58,125 bases of DNA, from positions 1 through 58,125 of the forward strand of contig CAJFTA010000009.1 in the NCBI GenBank assembly GCA_904419835.1, in the 5' to 3' direction. The notes beneath the pieces are model-generated. The model did no database searches. It was not told where the DNA came from and was given only the letters and a program-made list of their open reading frames with translations. The translations under genes and the position numbers were made by a program. Shown here piece by piece: positions 35,588-45,100 of this stretch (the first letter of the stretch is position 1; every line of letters starts with the position of its first letter). The DNA is from an uncultured Pseudoflavonifractor sp. (GTDB lineage: Bacteria; Bacillota; Clostridia; Oscillospirales; Oscillospiraceae).

Positions 35588-36634
35588 ATGAAGCTTTCGT
35601 TTCGCTGGTACGGAGAGAGCGACCCCATCTCTCTGGAATATATCCGCCAGATTCCCGGTATGCGGAGCATTGTCACCGCTGTGTACGATGTCAAGCCCGG
35701 CGAGGTCTGGCCCGAGGAGAGCCTGGCGGCCCTGAAGAAGGACTGCGAGGACAACGGCCTGGTGTTTGACGTGGTGGAGTCCATCCCCGTCCATGAGGAC
35801 ATCAAGCTGGGCCGGGGCGACCTGGACCGCCTGCTGGAGGTCTACTGCGAGAACATCCGCCGCTGCGCCAAGTACGGCGTCAAGTGCGTGACCTACAACT
35901 TCATGCCCGTCTTTGACTGGACCCGCACCCAGCTGGACCGGAAAGCCCCCGACGGCTCCACCAGCCTGGTGATGTACTGGGAGCAGATGAAGGGCCTGGA
36001 CCCCCTGAAGGACGATATCCACCTGCCCGGCTGGGACTCCAGCTACACCCAGGACGAGGTCCGCGAGCTTATCTCCGCCTACGGCGAGATCGGCGAGGAG
36101 GGCCTGTGGGCCAATCTGGAGCGGTTCCTGAAGAAGGTCATCCCCGTGGCCGAGGAGTGCGGCGTGAAGATGGCCATCCACCCCGACGACCCCCCGTACC
36201 CCATCTTCGGCCTGCCCCGCATCATCACCTGCGAGGCCAACCTGGACCGGTTCCTCAAGCTGGTGGATTCCCCCGCCAACTGCCTGTGTCTGTGCACCGG
36301 CAGCTTGGGCTGCGCCAGGAGCAACGACGTGGCGGCCATGGTGCGCAAGTACTCCGCCATGGGCCGCATCGCCTTCATGCACATCCGCAACGTGAAGATT
36401 ATGGAGGACGGCTCCTTTGAGGAGCGGGCCCACCTGTCCAGCTGCGGCAGCCTGGATATGTACCAGATTGTCAACGCCCTGGTGGAGACCGGCTTTGACG
36501 GCTATGTCCGGCCCGACCACGGCCGCATGATCTGGGGCGAGACCGGCAAGCCCGGCTACGGCCTGTACGACCGGGCCCTGGGCGCGGCCTACATCAACGG
36601 CCTGTTCGAGGCCTGCGAGAAGGCAAGGAAGTAA
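35588..36634 (+). CDS. uxuA: Mannonate dehydratase
   Basis: Dehydrates D-mannonate to 2-keto-3-deoxygluconate. The 348-residue protein starts KLSFRWYGESDPISLEYIRQIPGM, the UxuA signature. Metal-site residues are seen in MAIHPDDPPYP, NCLCLCTGSLG (Cys) and FMHIRNVK (His), and the late RPDHGRMIW. The ATG follows AAAGGAG. It is tightly packed in the operon after uxaC and before the SDR enzyme that supplies mannonate. Confidence 0.95.
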   Translation: MKLSFRWYGESDPISLEYIRQIPGMRSIVTAVYDVKPGEVWPEESLAALKKDCEDNGLVFDVVESIPVHEDIKLGRGDLDRLLEVYCENIRRCAKYGVKCVTYNFMPVFDWTRTQLDRKAPDGSTSLVMYWEQMKGLDPLKDDIHLPGWDSSYTQDEVRELISAYGEIGEEGLWANLERFLKKVIPVAEECGVKMAIHPDDPPYPIFGLPRIITCEANLDRFLKLVDSPANCLCLCTGSLGCARSNDVAAMVRKYSAMGRIAFMHIRNVKIMEDGSFEERAHLSSCGSLDMYQIVNALVETGFDGYVRPDHGRMIWGETGKPGYGLYDRALGAAYINGLFEACEKARK

Positions 36635-36664
36635 TCTGTTTTTTCTGAAAGAAGGAGCTTTATT

Positions 36665-37510
36665 ATGATCAATCTGCCTCTGAATGTGGATTTTACCGGT
36701 AAGGTCGTCGTTGTGACCGGCGCCGGCGGCGTGCTGTGCGGCGAGATGGCCAAGGCCTTCGCCCAGGCGGGCGCCAAGGTGGCCGCCCTGGACCTGAACG
36801 AGGACGCGGTGAAGAAGCTGGCCGACGAGTGCAAGGCCGAGGGCTATATCTGCGAGGGCTACAAGGCCAACGTGCTGGAGCCTGAGGCTCTGGAGGCCGT
36901 CCACGCCCAGGTGCTCCAGGATCTGGGCCCCTGCGACATCCTCATCAACGGCGCCGGCGGCAACAACCCCCGGGCCACCACCGACAACGAGTACCAGCAC
37001 GAGGCCAAGGAGGGTCAGAAGACCTTCTTTGACCTGGAGCCCAGCGGCGTGGACTTCGTGTTCAAGCTGAACTTCCAGGGCACCCTGCTGCCCACCCAGG
37101 TCTTTGCCAAGGACATGGTGGCCAAGCAGCACGGCTGCATCCTGAATATCTCCTCCATGAACGCCTATATCCCCCTGACCAAGATCCCCGCCTACTCCGG
37201 CGCCAAGGCCGCCATCTCCAACTTCACCCAGTGGCTGGCCACCCACTTCGCCGGCAGCGGCATCCGCTGCAACGCCATTGCCCCCGGCTTCCTGGTGTCC
37301 AACCAGAACCGGAAGCTCCTCTTCAATGAGGACGGCACCCCCACTCCCCGTACCGCCAAGATCCTGGCGGGTACGCCCATGAACCGGTTCGTGGAGAGCG
37401 ACGAGCTGCTGGGCGGCGTGTTCTTCCTGTGCGACGACAAGGCTGCCAGCGCCATCACCGGCGTGGTCCTGCCCATCGACGCCGGCTTCGCCGCCTACTC
37501 CGGAGTGTAA
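36665..37510 (+). CDS. uxuB: SDR oxidoreductase, probable D-mannonate dehydrogenase (fructuronate reductase)
   Basis: A 281-residue short-chain dehydrogenase: VVTGAGGVLCGEMAKAF for nucleotide binding, INGAGGNNPRAT, ISSMNAYIP and the catalytic YSGAKAA, then GIRCNAIAPGF. The sequence resembles the SDR-type UxuB of Bacillus (YjmF), not the longer E. coli enzyme. By position it reduces fructuronate from UxaC to mannonate for UxuA. The ATG follows AGAAGGAG. It ends 6 bp before the flavoprotein gene. Confidence 0.88.
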   Translation: MINLPLNVDFTGKVVVVTGAGGVLCGEMAKAFAQAGAKVAALDLNEDAVKKLADECKAEGYICEGYKANVLEPEALEAVHAQVLQDLGPCDILINGAGGNNPRATTDNEYQHEAKEGQKTFFDLEPSGVDFVFKLNFQGTLLPTQVFAKDMVAKQHGCILNISSMNAYIPLTKIPAYSGAKAAISNFTQWLATHFAGSGIRCNAIAPGFLVSNQNRKLLFNEDGTPTPRTAKILAGTPMNRFVESDELLGGVFFLCDDKAASAITGVVLPIDAGFAAYSGV

Positions 37511-37516
37511 TAAGCT

Positions 37517-38815
37517 ATGGCGCTTCATGTTATGGACGAGGCAGCGCGGTGCCTGGGCTGTAAAAAGCCCAGGTGCCAGGAGGGCTGCCCCATCGGAACC
37601 AATATCCCGGAGGTCATCCGCCTGCTGAAGGAAGGCAAGCTGGACGAGGCGGGCTGGATGCTCTTTGAGAACAATCCGCTGACCACCGTCTGCTCCCTGG
37701 TGTGCAACCACGAGAGCCAGTGCGAAGGGCACTGCATCCGGGGCATCAAGGAAGCGCCGGTCCACTTCTCCATCATCGAGAACTACATCTCCACCACCTA
37801 CGCCAACAAGATGGTGAAGGGCCCTGCGCCGTGGAACGGCCGCCGGGCCGCCGTCATCGGCGCCGGCCCCGCCGGCCTGACCATCGCCATCATCCTGGCC
37901 CGGTACGGCTACCAGGTGACCATCTTTGATGGCCGGGACAAGATCGGCGGCGTCATGCGGTACGGTATCCCTGACTTCCGCCTGCCCGACGCCGTGCTGG
38001 ACGACATCGCCTACCGGCACCTGGAGCTCAAGGGCATCAAGTTCCGCCCCAACACCTACATCGGCAACACCCTCACCATCGACGACCTGTTCCGGGACGG
38101 CTATGAGAGCGTGTTTGTGGGCGCGGGGCTGTGGCGGCCCAACCGGCTGAACATCAAGGGCGAGAGCCTGGGCCACGTGAGCTACGCCATCAACTATCTG
38201 GCCAACCCCGACGCCTTCCATCTGGGAGAGCGGGTGGTGGTCATCGGCACGGGCAACTCCGCCATGGACTGCGCCCGCACCGCCATCCGCAAGGGGGCCC
38301 GGCACGTGGTGTGCGTGGCCCGGGGGGACACCATCAGCGCCAGCCAGTACGAGACCAGCTACGCCAGGCTGGAGGGGGTGGATTTCCTCATGGACAAGAC
38401 CACCCTGGAGATCCGGGACGACGGCGTGGTGCTGGCCGACAATCAGAAGGGGGAGGACGGCTCCGTTGCGCCCAGGGAGGGGACGGAGCAGCTCTACCCC
38501 TGCGACAGCGTGATCATCGCCGTCAGCCAGGGGGCGGAGAGCAACCTGGTCCAGACCACCCGGGGCATCGATACCACCGGAAAGGGCCTGCTGGCCGTGG
38601 ACGAGGACGGCCGCACCAGCCGCCCCGGCGTCTTTGCCGCCGGCGACGCGGTCAACGGCGCCCGCACCGTGGTGGAGGCGGTGGCCAACGGCAAGCGGGT
38701 GGCAGAGGCCATGCACGCCTACATGCAGAGCCTGCCCATGCCGGAGCCCGACCGGTACGCGGACGTGCCGGTGGCCCAGGACGCCCAGGTGCTCCAGAAC
38801 CCCGCCGGGTCGTAG
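37517..38815 (+). CDS. GltD-like FAD/Fe-S oxidoreductase
   Basis: A 432-residue flavoprotein like the small subunit of glutamate synthase. The N-terminal domain has two Cys clusters (CLGCKKPRCQEGCPIG and CSLVCNHESQCEGHC) for iron-sulfur centres. The FAD motif is AVIGAGPAGLTIA and the NADPH motif VVIGTGNSAMDCA; the C-terminal GVFAAGDAVNGARTV closes the FAD site. No large glutamate synthase subunit is near. Its place between uxuB and eda suggests a redox role in hexuronate use, perhaps balancing NADPH or acting on an aldonate, but this is inference. The ribosome binding site is weak, suggesting coupling to uxuB. Confidence 0.85.
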   Translation: MALHVMDEAARCLGCKKPRCQEGCPIGTNIPEVIRLLKEGKLDEAGWMLFENNPLTTVCSLVCNHESQCEGHCIRGIKEAPVHFSIIENYISTTYANKMVKGPAPWNGRRAAVIGAGPAGLTIAIILARYGYQVTIFDGRDKIGGVMRYGIPDFRLPDAVLDDIAYRHLELKGIKFRPNTYIGNTLTIDDLFRDGYESVFVGAGLWRPNRLNIKGESLGHVSYAINYLANPDAFHLGERVVVIGTGNSAMDCARTAIRKGARHVVCVARGDTISASQYETSYARLEGVDFLMDKTTLEIRDDGVVLADNQKGEDGSVAPREGTEQLYPCDSVIIAVSQGAESNLVQTTRGIDTTGKGLLAVDEDGRTSRPGVFAAGDAVNGARTVVEAVANGKRVAEAMHAYMQSLPMPEPDRYADVPVAQDAQVLQNPAGS

Positions 38816-38852
38816 ACAAGATTTACTGCTGCTGAAAAGGAGCGTTATCAAG

Positions 38853-39500
38853 ATGAATGCCATGAATGAAGCCATTTCCAACATCGGCGTCGTGCCGGTG
38901 ATCAAGCTCAACCACCCCGAGCGGGACGCGGTGGCCCTGGCCAATGCCCTATGCGAGGGCGGCGTACCTGTCGCCGAGGTGACCTACCGGGCCGCCGGCG
39001 CCGCCACCGCCATCAAGCTGATGAGCCAGGCCAGGCCCGACATGCTGGTGGGCGCGGGCACCGTGCTCACCACCGCGCAGGTGGACGAGGCCGTGGCCGC
39101 GGGCGCCAAGTTTATCGTCACCCCCGGCCTGGACGTGGAGATCGTCAAGTACTGCCAGGAGAAGGGCGTGCCCGTCTACCCCGGCTGCACCACCGCCACC
39201 GACTACCACACCGCCTACAAGCTGGGCCTGGAGGTGCTCAAGTTCTTCCCCGCCGAGCAGTCCGGCGGCCTGGCCAAGATCAAGGCCCTCAGCGCCCCCT
39301 TCCCCATGTTCAAGGTCATGCCCACCGGCGGCATCTCCCTGAAAAACCTGAAGGACTACCTGTCCTGCCCAGTCATTTGCGCCTGCGGCGGCTCCTACAT
39401 GGTCACCGCCGACCTCATCGACAACCAGAAGTGGGACGAGATTGTCAATCTGTGCAAGGAGTCCGTGGCCATCGTAAAGCAGGTGCGGGGCAATGGCTGA
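38853..39500 (+). CDS. eda: KDPG/KHG aldolase
   Basis: Cleaves 2-keto-3-deoxy-6-phosphogluconate to pyruvate and glyceraldehyde-3-phosphate. A 215-residue class I aldolase: VVPVIKLNHPERDA at the start, AEVTYRAAGA (Glu), VGAGTVLT, then TPGLDVEIV. LKFFPAEQSGG carries the Schiff-base Lys, and MPTGGISLKN the phosphate site. The ATG at 38853 follows AAAAGGAG. It overlaps the VOC gene by 8 bp and precedes kdgK. Confidence 0.93.
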   Translation: MNAMNEAISNIGVVPVIKLNHPERDAVALANALCEGGVPVAEVTYRAAGAATAIKLMSQARPDMLVGAGTVLTTAQVDEAVAAGAKFIVTPGLDVEIVKYCQEKGVPVYPGCTTATDYHTAYKLGLEVLKFFPAEQSGGLAKIKALSAPFPMFKVMPTGGISLKNLKDYLSCPVICACGGSYMVTADLIDNQKWDEIVNLCKESVAIVKQVRGNG

Positions 39501-39840
39501 GTATACGCTGGCCCATGTGGGCATCAACGGCGCCAATGCGGAGGAGGCCCGGAAGGCGGCGGAGCTGCTGAGCACCCTGTTCGGCTTCACTGCCAAGGAG
39601 GGCAACAGCTCCATCTTTGCCGGCAGCGGCATTGAGGTCATGAAGGAGCCCTACAAGGGCACCCACGGCCACATCGCCATTGGCACCCCCGACGTGGCCG
39701 CGGCCCAGGCGGAGCTGGAGGCCAAGGGCTTCACCTTTGACCCCTCCACCGCCAAATACCTCTCCGACGGCACCCTCAACGCCATCTATCTGACCGATGA
39801 AATCTGCGGCTTTGCAGTCCACCTGGTGGGCAAGAAGTAA
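39493..39840 (+). CDS. VOC-fold (glyoxalase-like) protein coupled to eda
   Basis: A 115-residue protein with one VOC unit: YTLAHVGINGANAEEA, then GTHGHIAIGTPDVAAAQAEL and ending ICGFAVHLVGKK. Its start overlaps the eda stop by 8 bp, so translation is coupled. Related domains occur fused to the C-terminus of KDPG aldolases in Firmicutes, as I recall, which suggests a partner or regulatory subunit for the aldolase. The metal ligands are not clear, so catalysis is uncertain. Confidence 0.75.
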   Translation: MAEYTLAHVGINGANAEEARKAAELLSTLFGFTAKEGNSSIFAGSGIEVMKEPYKGTHGHIAIGTPDVAAAQAELEAKGFTFDPSTAKYLSDGTLNAIYLTDEICGFAVHLVGKK

Positions 39841-39867
39841 GGCGGCATACAGGAGGAATCCCGACAT

Positions 39868-40893
39868 ATGAAAGTTGTTACCTTCGGCGAGCTGATGGTC
39901 CGGCTCCAGCCCTACAACTACGAGCGCTTTGTCCAGGCCGACCACCTGGAGTTCAGCTTCGGCGGCGGCGAGGCCAACGTGGCCGTGTCCCTGGCCAATT
40001 ACGGCGCCGACGCTCTGTTCGTCACCAAGCTGCCCGCCCACGCCATCGGCCAGGCGGCGGTCAACTCCCTGCGCCGGTACGGCGTGGATACCAGCAAGAT
40101 CGTCCGCGGCGGCAACCGGGTGGGCATCTACTACAACGAGAAGGGCGCTTCCCAGCGGGGCAGCGTGTGCATCTACGACCGGGCCCACTCCGCCATCCAG
40201 GAGTCCCAGCCCTCCGACTTCGACTGGGACAGCATCTTTGAGGGCGTGGACTGGTTCCACTTCACCGGCATCACCCCCGCATTGGGCCCCAACCTGGTGG
40301 ACGCCTGTGAGGACGCCTGCAAGGCCGCCAAGGCCCGGGGCGTGAAGATCTCCTGCGACCTGAACTACCGGGGCAAGCTGTGGACCCGGGACCAGGCCCG
40401 GGAGGCCATGACCCGCCTGTGCCAGTACGTGGACGTGTGCATCTCCAACGAGGAGGACGCCAAGGACGTGTTCGGCATCGAGGCCGAGGCCACCGACATC
40501 TACGCCGGCGAGATCAACCGGGAGGGCTACAAGTCCGTGGCCAAGCAGCTCGCCGACAAGTTCGGCTTTGAGAAGGTGGCCATCACCCTCCGGGAGTCCC
40601 ACTCCGCCTTTGACAACGGCTGGAGCGCCATGCTCTACGACGTGGCCTCCGGCGAGTACTGCTTCTCCAAGAAGTACGATCTCCATATCATCGATCGCGT
40701 GGGCGGCGGCGACAGCTTCGGCGGCGGCCTCATCTACGCCCTGCTGTCCGGCAAGTCCACCCAGGAGGCGGTGGAGTTCGCCGTGGCGGCCTCCGCGCTC
40801 AAGCACTCCATCGAGGGCGACTACAACATGGTCACCGTCGCTGAGGTGGAGAAGCTGGCTGGCGGCGACGGCTCCGGCCGCATCCAGCGCTGA
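39868..40893 (+). CDS. kdgK: 2-keto-3-deoxygluconate kinase
   Basis: Phosphorylates KDG from UxuA to KDPG for Eda. A 341-residue PfkB-family kinase: VTFGELMVRLQPYNYERF at the start, SFGGGEANVAVSLANYG, FHFTGITPALG and the catalytic GGGDSFGGGLIYAL with its Asp base near residue 285. The ATG follows AGGAGGAATCCCGACAT. It is the last gene before a strong terminator, so it closes the hexuronate operon. Confidence 0.92.
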   Translation: MKVVTFGELMVRLQPYNYERFVQADHLEFSFGGGEANVAVSLANYGADALFVTKLPAHAIGQAAVNSLRRYGVDTSKIVRGGNRVGIYYNEKGASQRGSVCIYDRAHSAIQESQPSDFDWDSIFEGVDWFHFTGITPALGPNLVDACEDACKAAKARGVKISCDLNYRGKLWTRDQAREAMTRLCQYVDVCISNEEDAKDVFGIEAEATDIYAGEINREGYKSVAKQLADKFGFEKVAITLRESHSAFDNGWSAMLYDVASGEYCFSKKYDLHIIDRVGGGDSFGGGLIYALLSGKSTQEAVEFAVAASALKHSIEGDYNMVTVAEVEKLAGGDGSGRIQR

Positions 40894-40908
40894 ACATCAC
40901 AAAAACAG

Positions 40909-40938
40909 GGCCGGCTGCACCAGCAGCCGGCCTTTTTT
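40909..40938 (+). terminator. Rho-independent terminator
   Basis: GGCCGGCTGC pairs with GCAGCCGGCC around a 4-nt loop, followed by TTTTTT. It ends the hexuronate operon. Confidence 0.92.
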
Positions 40939-40965
40939 ATCTATGACAGAGAGGAGATGCAGGCT

Positions 40966-42054
40966 ATGATCCACCGCAATCCGCTTCTGAGCCAGCAGGG
41001 GGACACAGGGAAGTTCATCACCGTGGGCGAGATTATGCTGCGGCTCACGCCCCCGGACTACGGGAAAATCCGGGTGGCCACCAGCTTTGAGGCCAGCTAC
41101 GGCGGCAGCGAGGCCAACATCGCCCTGGCCCTGGCCAACCTGGGCATTGACAGCACCTTTTTCAGCGTGGTGCCCAACAACAGCCTGGGCAAGAGCGCGG
41201 TGCGCATGCTGCGCAGCAACGACGTCCACTGCACCCCCGTCATCCTCAGCACCCCCCAGGAGACCCCCACTCACCGGCTGGGCACCTACTACCTGGAGAC
41301 CGGCTACGGCATCCGCCCCAGCAAGGTCACCTATGACCGCAAGCACAGCGCCTTCGCCGAGTACGACTTCCGCCATGTGGATCTGCCCGCCCTGCTGGAG
41401 GGCTTTGACTGGCTCCACCTCAGCGGCATTACCCCCGCCCTCAGCCCCTCCTGCGCCCAGCTGGTGCTGGACTGCCTGAAGGCGGGGCGGGAGAAGGGCA
41501 TGACCATCAGCTTTGACGGCAATTTCCGCAGCACCCTGTGGAGCTGGGAGGAGGCCCGGGACTTTTGCACCAAATGCCTGCCCTATGTGGATGTTCTGCT
41601 GGGCATCGAGCCCTACCACCTGTGGAAGGACGAGCACGACCACAGCAAAGGGGACTGGAAGGACGGCGTGCCCCTCCAGCCCAGCCTGGAGCAGCAGACG
41701 GCGGTGTTTGAGGCCTTTGTGGCCCGCTATCCCAACCTGAAATGTATTGCCCGCCATGTGCGCTACGCCCACAGCGGCAGCGAGAACAGCCTCAAGGCCT
41801 ACATGTGGTACCAGGGCCGGACCTATGAGAGCCGCCTCATCACCTTCACCATCCTGGACCGGGTGGGCGGCGGCGACGCCTTTGCCAGCGGCCTCATCTA
41901 CGCCATGCTGAAGGGCTGGAGCCCGGAGGAGACCGTCAACTTCGCCGTGGCCAGCAGCGTCATCAAGCACACCATCCACGGCGACGGAAATATTACCGAC
42001 GACGCGGACACCATCCGCGCCATCATGAACCAGAGCTACGACATCAAGAGATAA
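40966..42054 (+). CDS. Second PfkB-family sugar kinase (KDG-kinase-like)
   Basis: A 362-residue kinase close to KdgK: TVGEIMLRLTPPDYGKI, YGGSEANIALALANLG, LHLSGITPALSP and VGGGDAFASGLIYAM (Asp base). It is about 20 residues longer at the N-terminus than the gene before it. The ATG at 40966 was chosen because GAGGAG is 9 nt upstream; an ATG at 40957 has no space for a ribosome binding site. It sits 28 bp after the terminator of the kdgK operon, so it depends on read-through or its own promoter. The substrate may be KDG or another ketose or keto acid. Confidence 0.85.
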   Translation: MIHRNPLLSQQGDTGKFITVGEIMLRLTPPDYGKIRVATSFEASYGGSEANIALALANLGIDSTFFSVVPNNSLGKSAVRMLRSNDVHCTPVILSTPQETPTHRLGTYYLETGYGIRPSKVTYDRKHSAFAEYDFRHVDLPALLEGFDWLHLSGITPALSPSCAQLVLDCLKAGREKGMTISFDGNFRSTLWSWEEARDFCTKCLPYVDVLLGIEPYHLWKDEHDHSKGDWKDGVPLQPSLEQQTAVFEAFVARYPNLKCIARHVRYAHSGSENSLKAYMWYQGRTYESRLITFTILDRVGGGDAFASGLIYAMLKGWSPEETVNFAVASSVIKHTIHGDGNITDDADTIRAIMNQSYDIKR

Positions 42055-42071
42055 AAGCGATGAACGCAAAC

Positions 42072-42104
42072 AGGAGGCTCCGGACGGTCAGTCCGGAGCC
42101 TCCT
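42072..42104. terminator. Bidirectional terminator between convergent genes
   Basis: AGGAGGCTCCGGAC pairs perfectly with GTCCGGAGCCTCCT around 5 nt. It lies between the plus-strand kinase and the minus-strand NACHT gene. Confidence 0.8.
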
Positions 42105-42105
42105 G

Positions 42106-45100
42106 TTACGTTTCAGACAGGATCTCAGCCTCTGTCAGCCGCTCCGCCGCCTGCTGCCACTCCAGGGTGCCCTGGCCCCGGAATAACGTCTGAAATTCAG
42201 GCGACACACGGGTAAGGCGGGACAGGCGCTCCCAGTGGAGCCGCAGGCCATCCATGCCCAGGTGGTACCCGGTGGTGTAGTGGACCCGGCTCAGGCCGGC
42301 CCAGAGGGCCGCCCGCAGGGCGGCGGGGTCGGTATTGCGGTTCCGGGGGTCCCGGAGCGCGTCGGACAGCTTTTTCTCCAGCCCGGCGGCGGTGGGGATC
42401 TGCTGCTGGAAGAAGACACGGATGGCCGACTTCCACGCCTCCACGTCCAGCGGCACAGGCCGGAGGGGCCCGTACTCGGCCAGCAGCATGATGGTGAACA
42501 GATCCGGAGCATACCCCGCCTCCCTCCGCAGGCGGGGGCCGCACTGGCAGTCCTCCCACTCCCTGCGGTAGCGGCGCTCCAGCTCCTGCCCCAGAGCGGC
42601 CCTGTCCCGGATCGCGCCGTGGACATACAGCTCCGGCGTCTGCCGCTCCAGCAGCTCGTTGAGGAACCGGATGCGGCAGAGCTGGAAGCCCTTTCTCCCG
42701 CTGGTGCAGGAGCGGTTGGTGGCCTCCCACAGGAAATCCAGCTCCGCCTGGTTCCAATCCCGGTCCCGGCCTGGTCCGGGCAGGGCCTCTCCCGTCCCGC
42801 TCAGCCGCACCTGCCGCCGCAGCAGCAGGTCGGCCAGGCACCGGGCGGAGTAGGGCTGGAGCCCCCGCTGGATCTGGTAGATGCGCAGGTAGAGCTGCCA
42901 GGCGTGGAGCGCGTGGGCGCCGTCAAAGAGGGCCTCCCGGGGGATGGGGCTGTGCAGGTCCGGGTTCTGCTGGAAGAAGGCCAGTCCCGGGCTGTTCTCC
43001 AGCAGCTCCTGCTGGTTTTCGCAGAAGCAGCCCAGCATGTTCAGCGCCGGGCCGGAGGCCCCCTCGTGAAAGGCGGCGTAGATGCTCAGCAGTTTTGCCG
43101 TATAGGAGCACTCCACCAGGAACTTGACCGTCCCGCTGCCCATCCAGTCCCTGGACTGGTAGTGCTCCAGCCGCAGCCTGGCCCGGTCCGCCAGCGCCAG
43201 GAGGGCGGGGAGCACCGGGCGGCTCTGGGGCAGAAGCCGCCCCAGCACCGGGTCTGTCTCAGGCCAGTCCGAGCCCCGGGCCGCCAGGGTGTGCAGCGCT
43301 GACCAGACCTGATCGGCCAGGGCCCGCTCCTCCGGCGGAACGGCGGTAAGGGCCCGGTCTCCCGGGCTCCGGCCATTCAAGATCTGGGCCACCTGCTCCA
43401 GATAGACCTTGGCCAGGCTGTGGTATCCGTCGGAGTTTTTGAACTCCGGGTGGTCCCGGTGGACCCGGATGGCCTTTCGGGCGGCCTCCGCCCCCGGGGA
43501 AAACGCCCCCTCCAGCCGAAACTCCCGGGCCTGCTCGCACAGATCCAGCACGACATACTCCACCCCGATCCGGCCGGAACAGGCCCCGTCCATACCGGCG
43601 CGGAGGCCGGCGGCCGCGGAGAGCCAGGCCCGCTGCCGGGGCAATCCCACGGCGGCGCACAGCTCGGCGGCCAGCGTGCAGAGCAGATAGCCGGAGAAAC
43701 CGGCGCAGGGGATGCGCTCCGGGCCGCCCTGGAGAATCTCCCGGACGGCCTCTTCTCCGCCAAACAGCTGGCAGAGGAAGCCGAAGGCCCCCTTCAGCAC
43801 GGGCCGGGGCAGGTAGTGGGCGGGACAGTCCCAGAAGGGACCCTCCATATCCCCCTGATTTTTTATCGTTTGATGGTACGCGGCAAAAAACAGGTTGGCC
43901 AGGTGGAGCATGGCCAGATTGTCCCCCATGGCGTGGTTGACAAAGTGGTAGGCCCACTCCAGGGTATCCGGGTCAAAGCTGCGGTGCAGGACGGCGGCGG
44001 CCTGTCCGGCGGCAAGCCCCGCCGCGGTCAGAGCGTCGCCTTGGGTGGAAAGAATCTCCAGTCCGCCCCGCCGGTACTGGGGGAAATAGCGCAGCGCCTG
44101 CCGGAAGGCCGGGAAGCTCTGGCCGATGATCCGCTCCACGGCCGCGCTGTCCACCGGCTCGGCGGCAGAGGGCACATAGTAGCTGTCGCACACCCGGTGG
44201 GCCAGCATCCGGAAGGCCACGGCGGGCAGGGCAAACAGCAGGAAAAATGCGTCCAGCTCGCTGCGCACGTCATCCCCCGGGCAGCTCTCGCACCAGCGGC
44301 AGATCTGGACGCACAGGTAGCGGTAGAAGAGGGCCTCCTGCCCCTGCCCGGCGGGGGCGGGAAGCCATCGGTCCAGGACGCTCTGAAAGACAGGGGCGTG
44401 GGCCCCGGCGAGAAAGCGCCGGGTGGAGCCGTACAGGGTGAGAAGGAAGGGGGTGTTCAGGTCCTCACTGTCCTCCGGCTGCTCCTGGCCGCTGCGGCGG
44501 AGATAGTCCAGCCGCTGGGCAGGGGCGATGGTCTGAATCCGGCAGGGCACGCCGGCCCGCCACAGATTGGCCACGTCCCGCAGTCCAAGATGCCAGGCGG
44601 CGAGCTCCTCGGGGGGCAGCTTGCTGCTGACAATGATCCGCAGGGCGGGGAGCTGGCACAGAGCAACCAGGTCGTCGCACAGGGCCTGAATCCCCTCGGG
44701 GGCGGTGATCTCGTCCAGCCCGTCCAGAATGAGCAGTCGGCCCGACAGCGCCGCCTGGTCCGGCAGGGGGATACCCTGGAGCGCCAGCCAGGTGAGCAGT
44801 CTGGGCCGCCCGTTTTCCCGCTGAAGGCTGCGCATCGCGTAGGCGGCATACACCCGGCTCAGGGGCACGAAGATGGGCCGGAACTGGGGCGCGTACCGGC
44901 CCAGCAGCCGCAAGGAGGTGGTTTTCCCCGCGCCGGACACGGCGCTGTCCCGCTCCCCGCACAGGAGGAACAGCCGGGCGGCGTCCCATCGCTCCAGAAT
45001 CTGCTCCATGGGTGTGCGGCAGGGACGGCCCTCCCCGGACGGGAGAGCGCGAAAGGTCTGACCCTCCACGGTCACGTCCGGGATCAGCGCCTCGGCGATC

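Noticed and set aside
35573..38944. 1123-codon minus-strand frame across uxuA, uxuB and the flavoprotein
   Set aside because: It crosses three clear genes on the other strand and has the composition of an antisense shadow.
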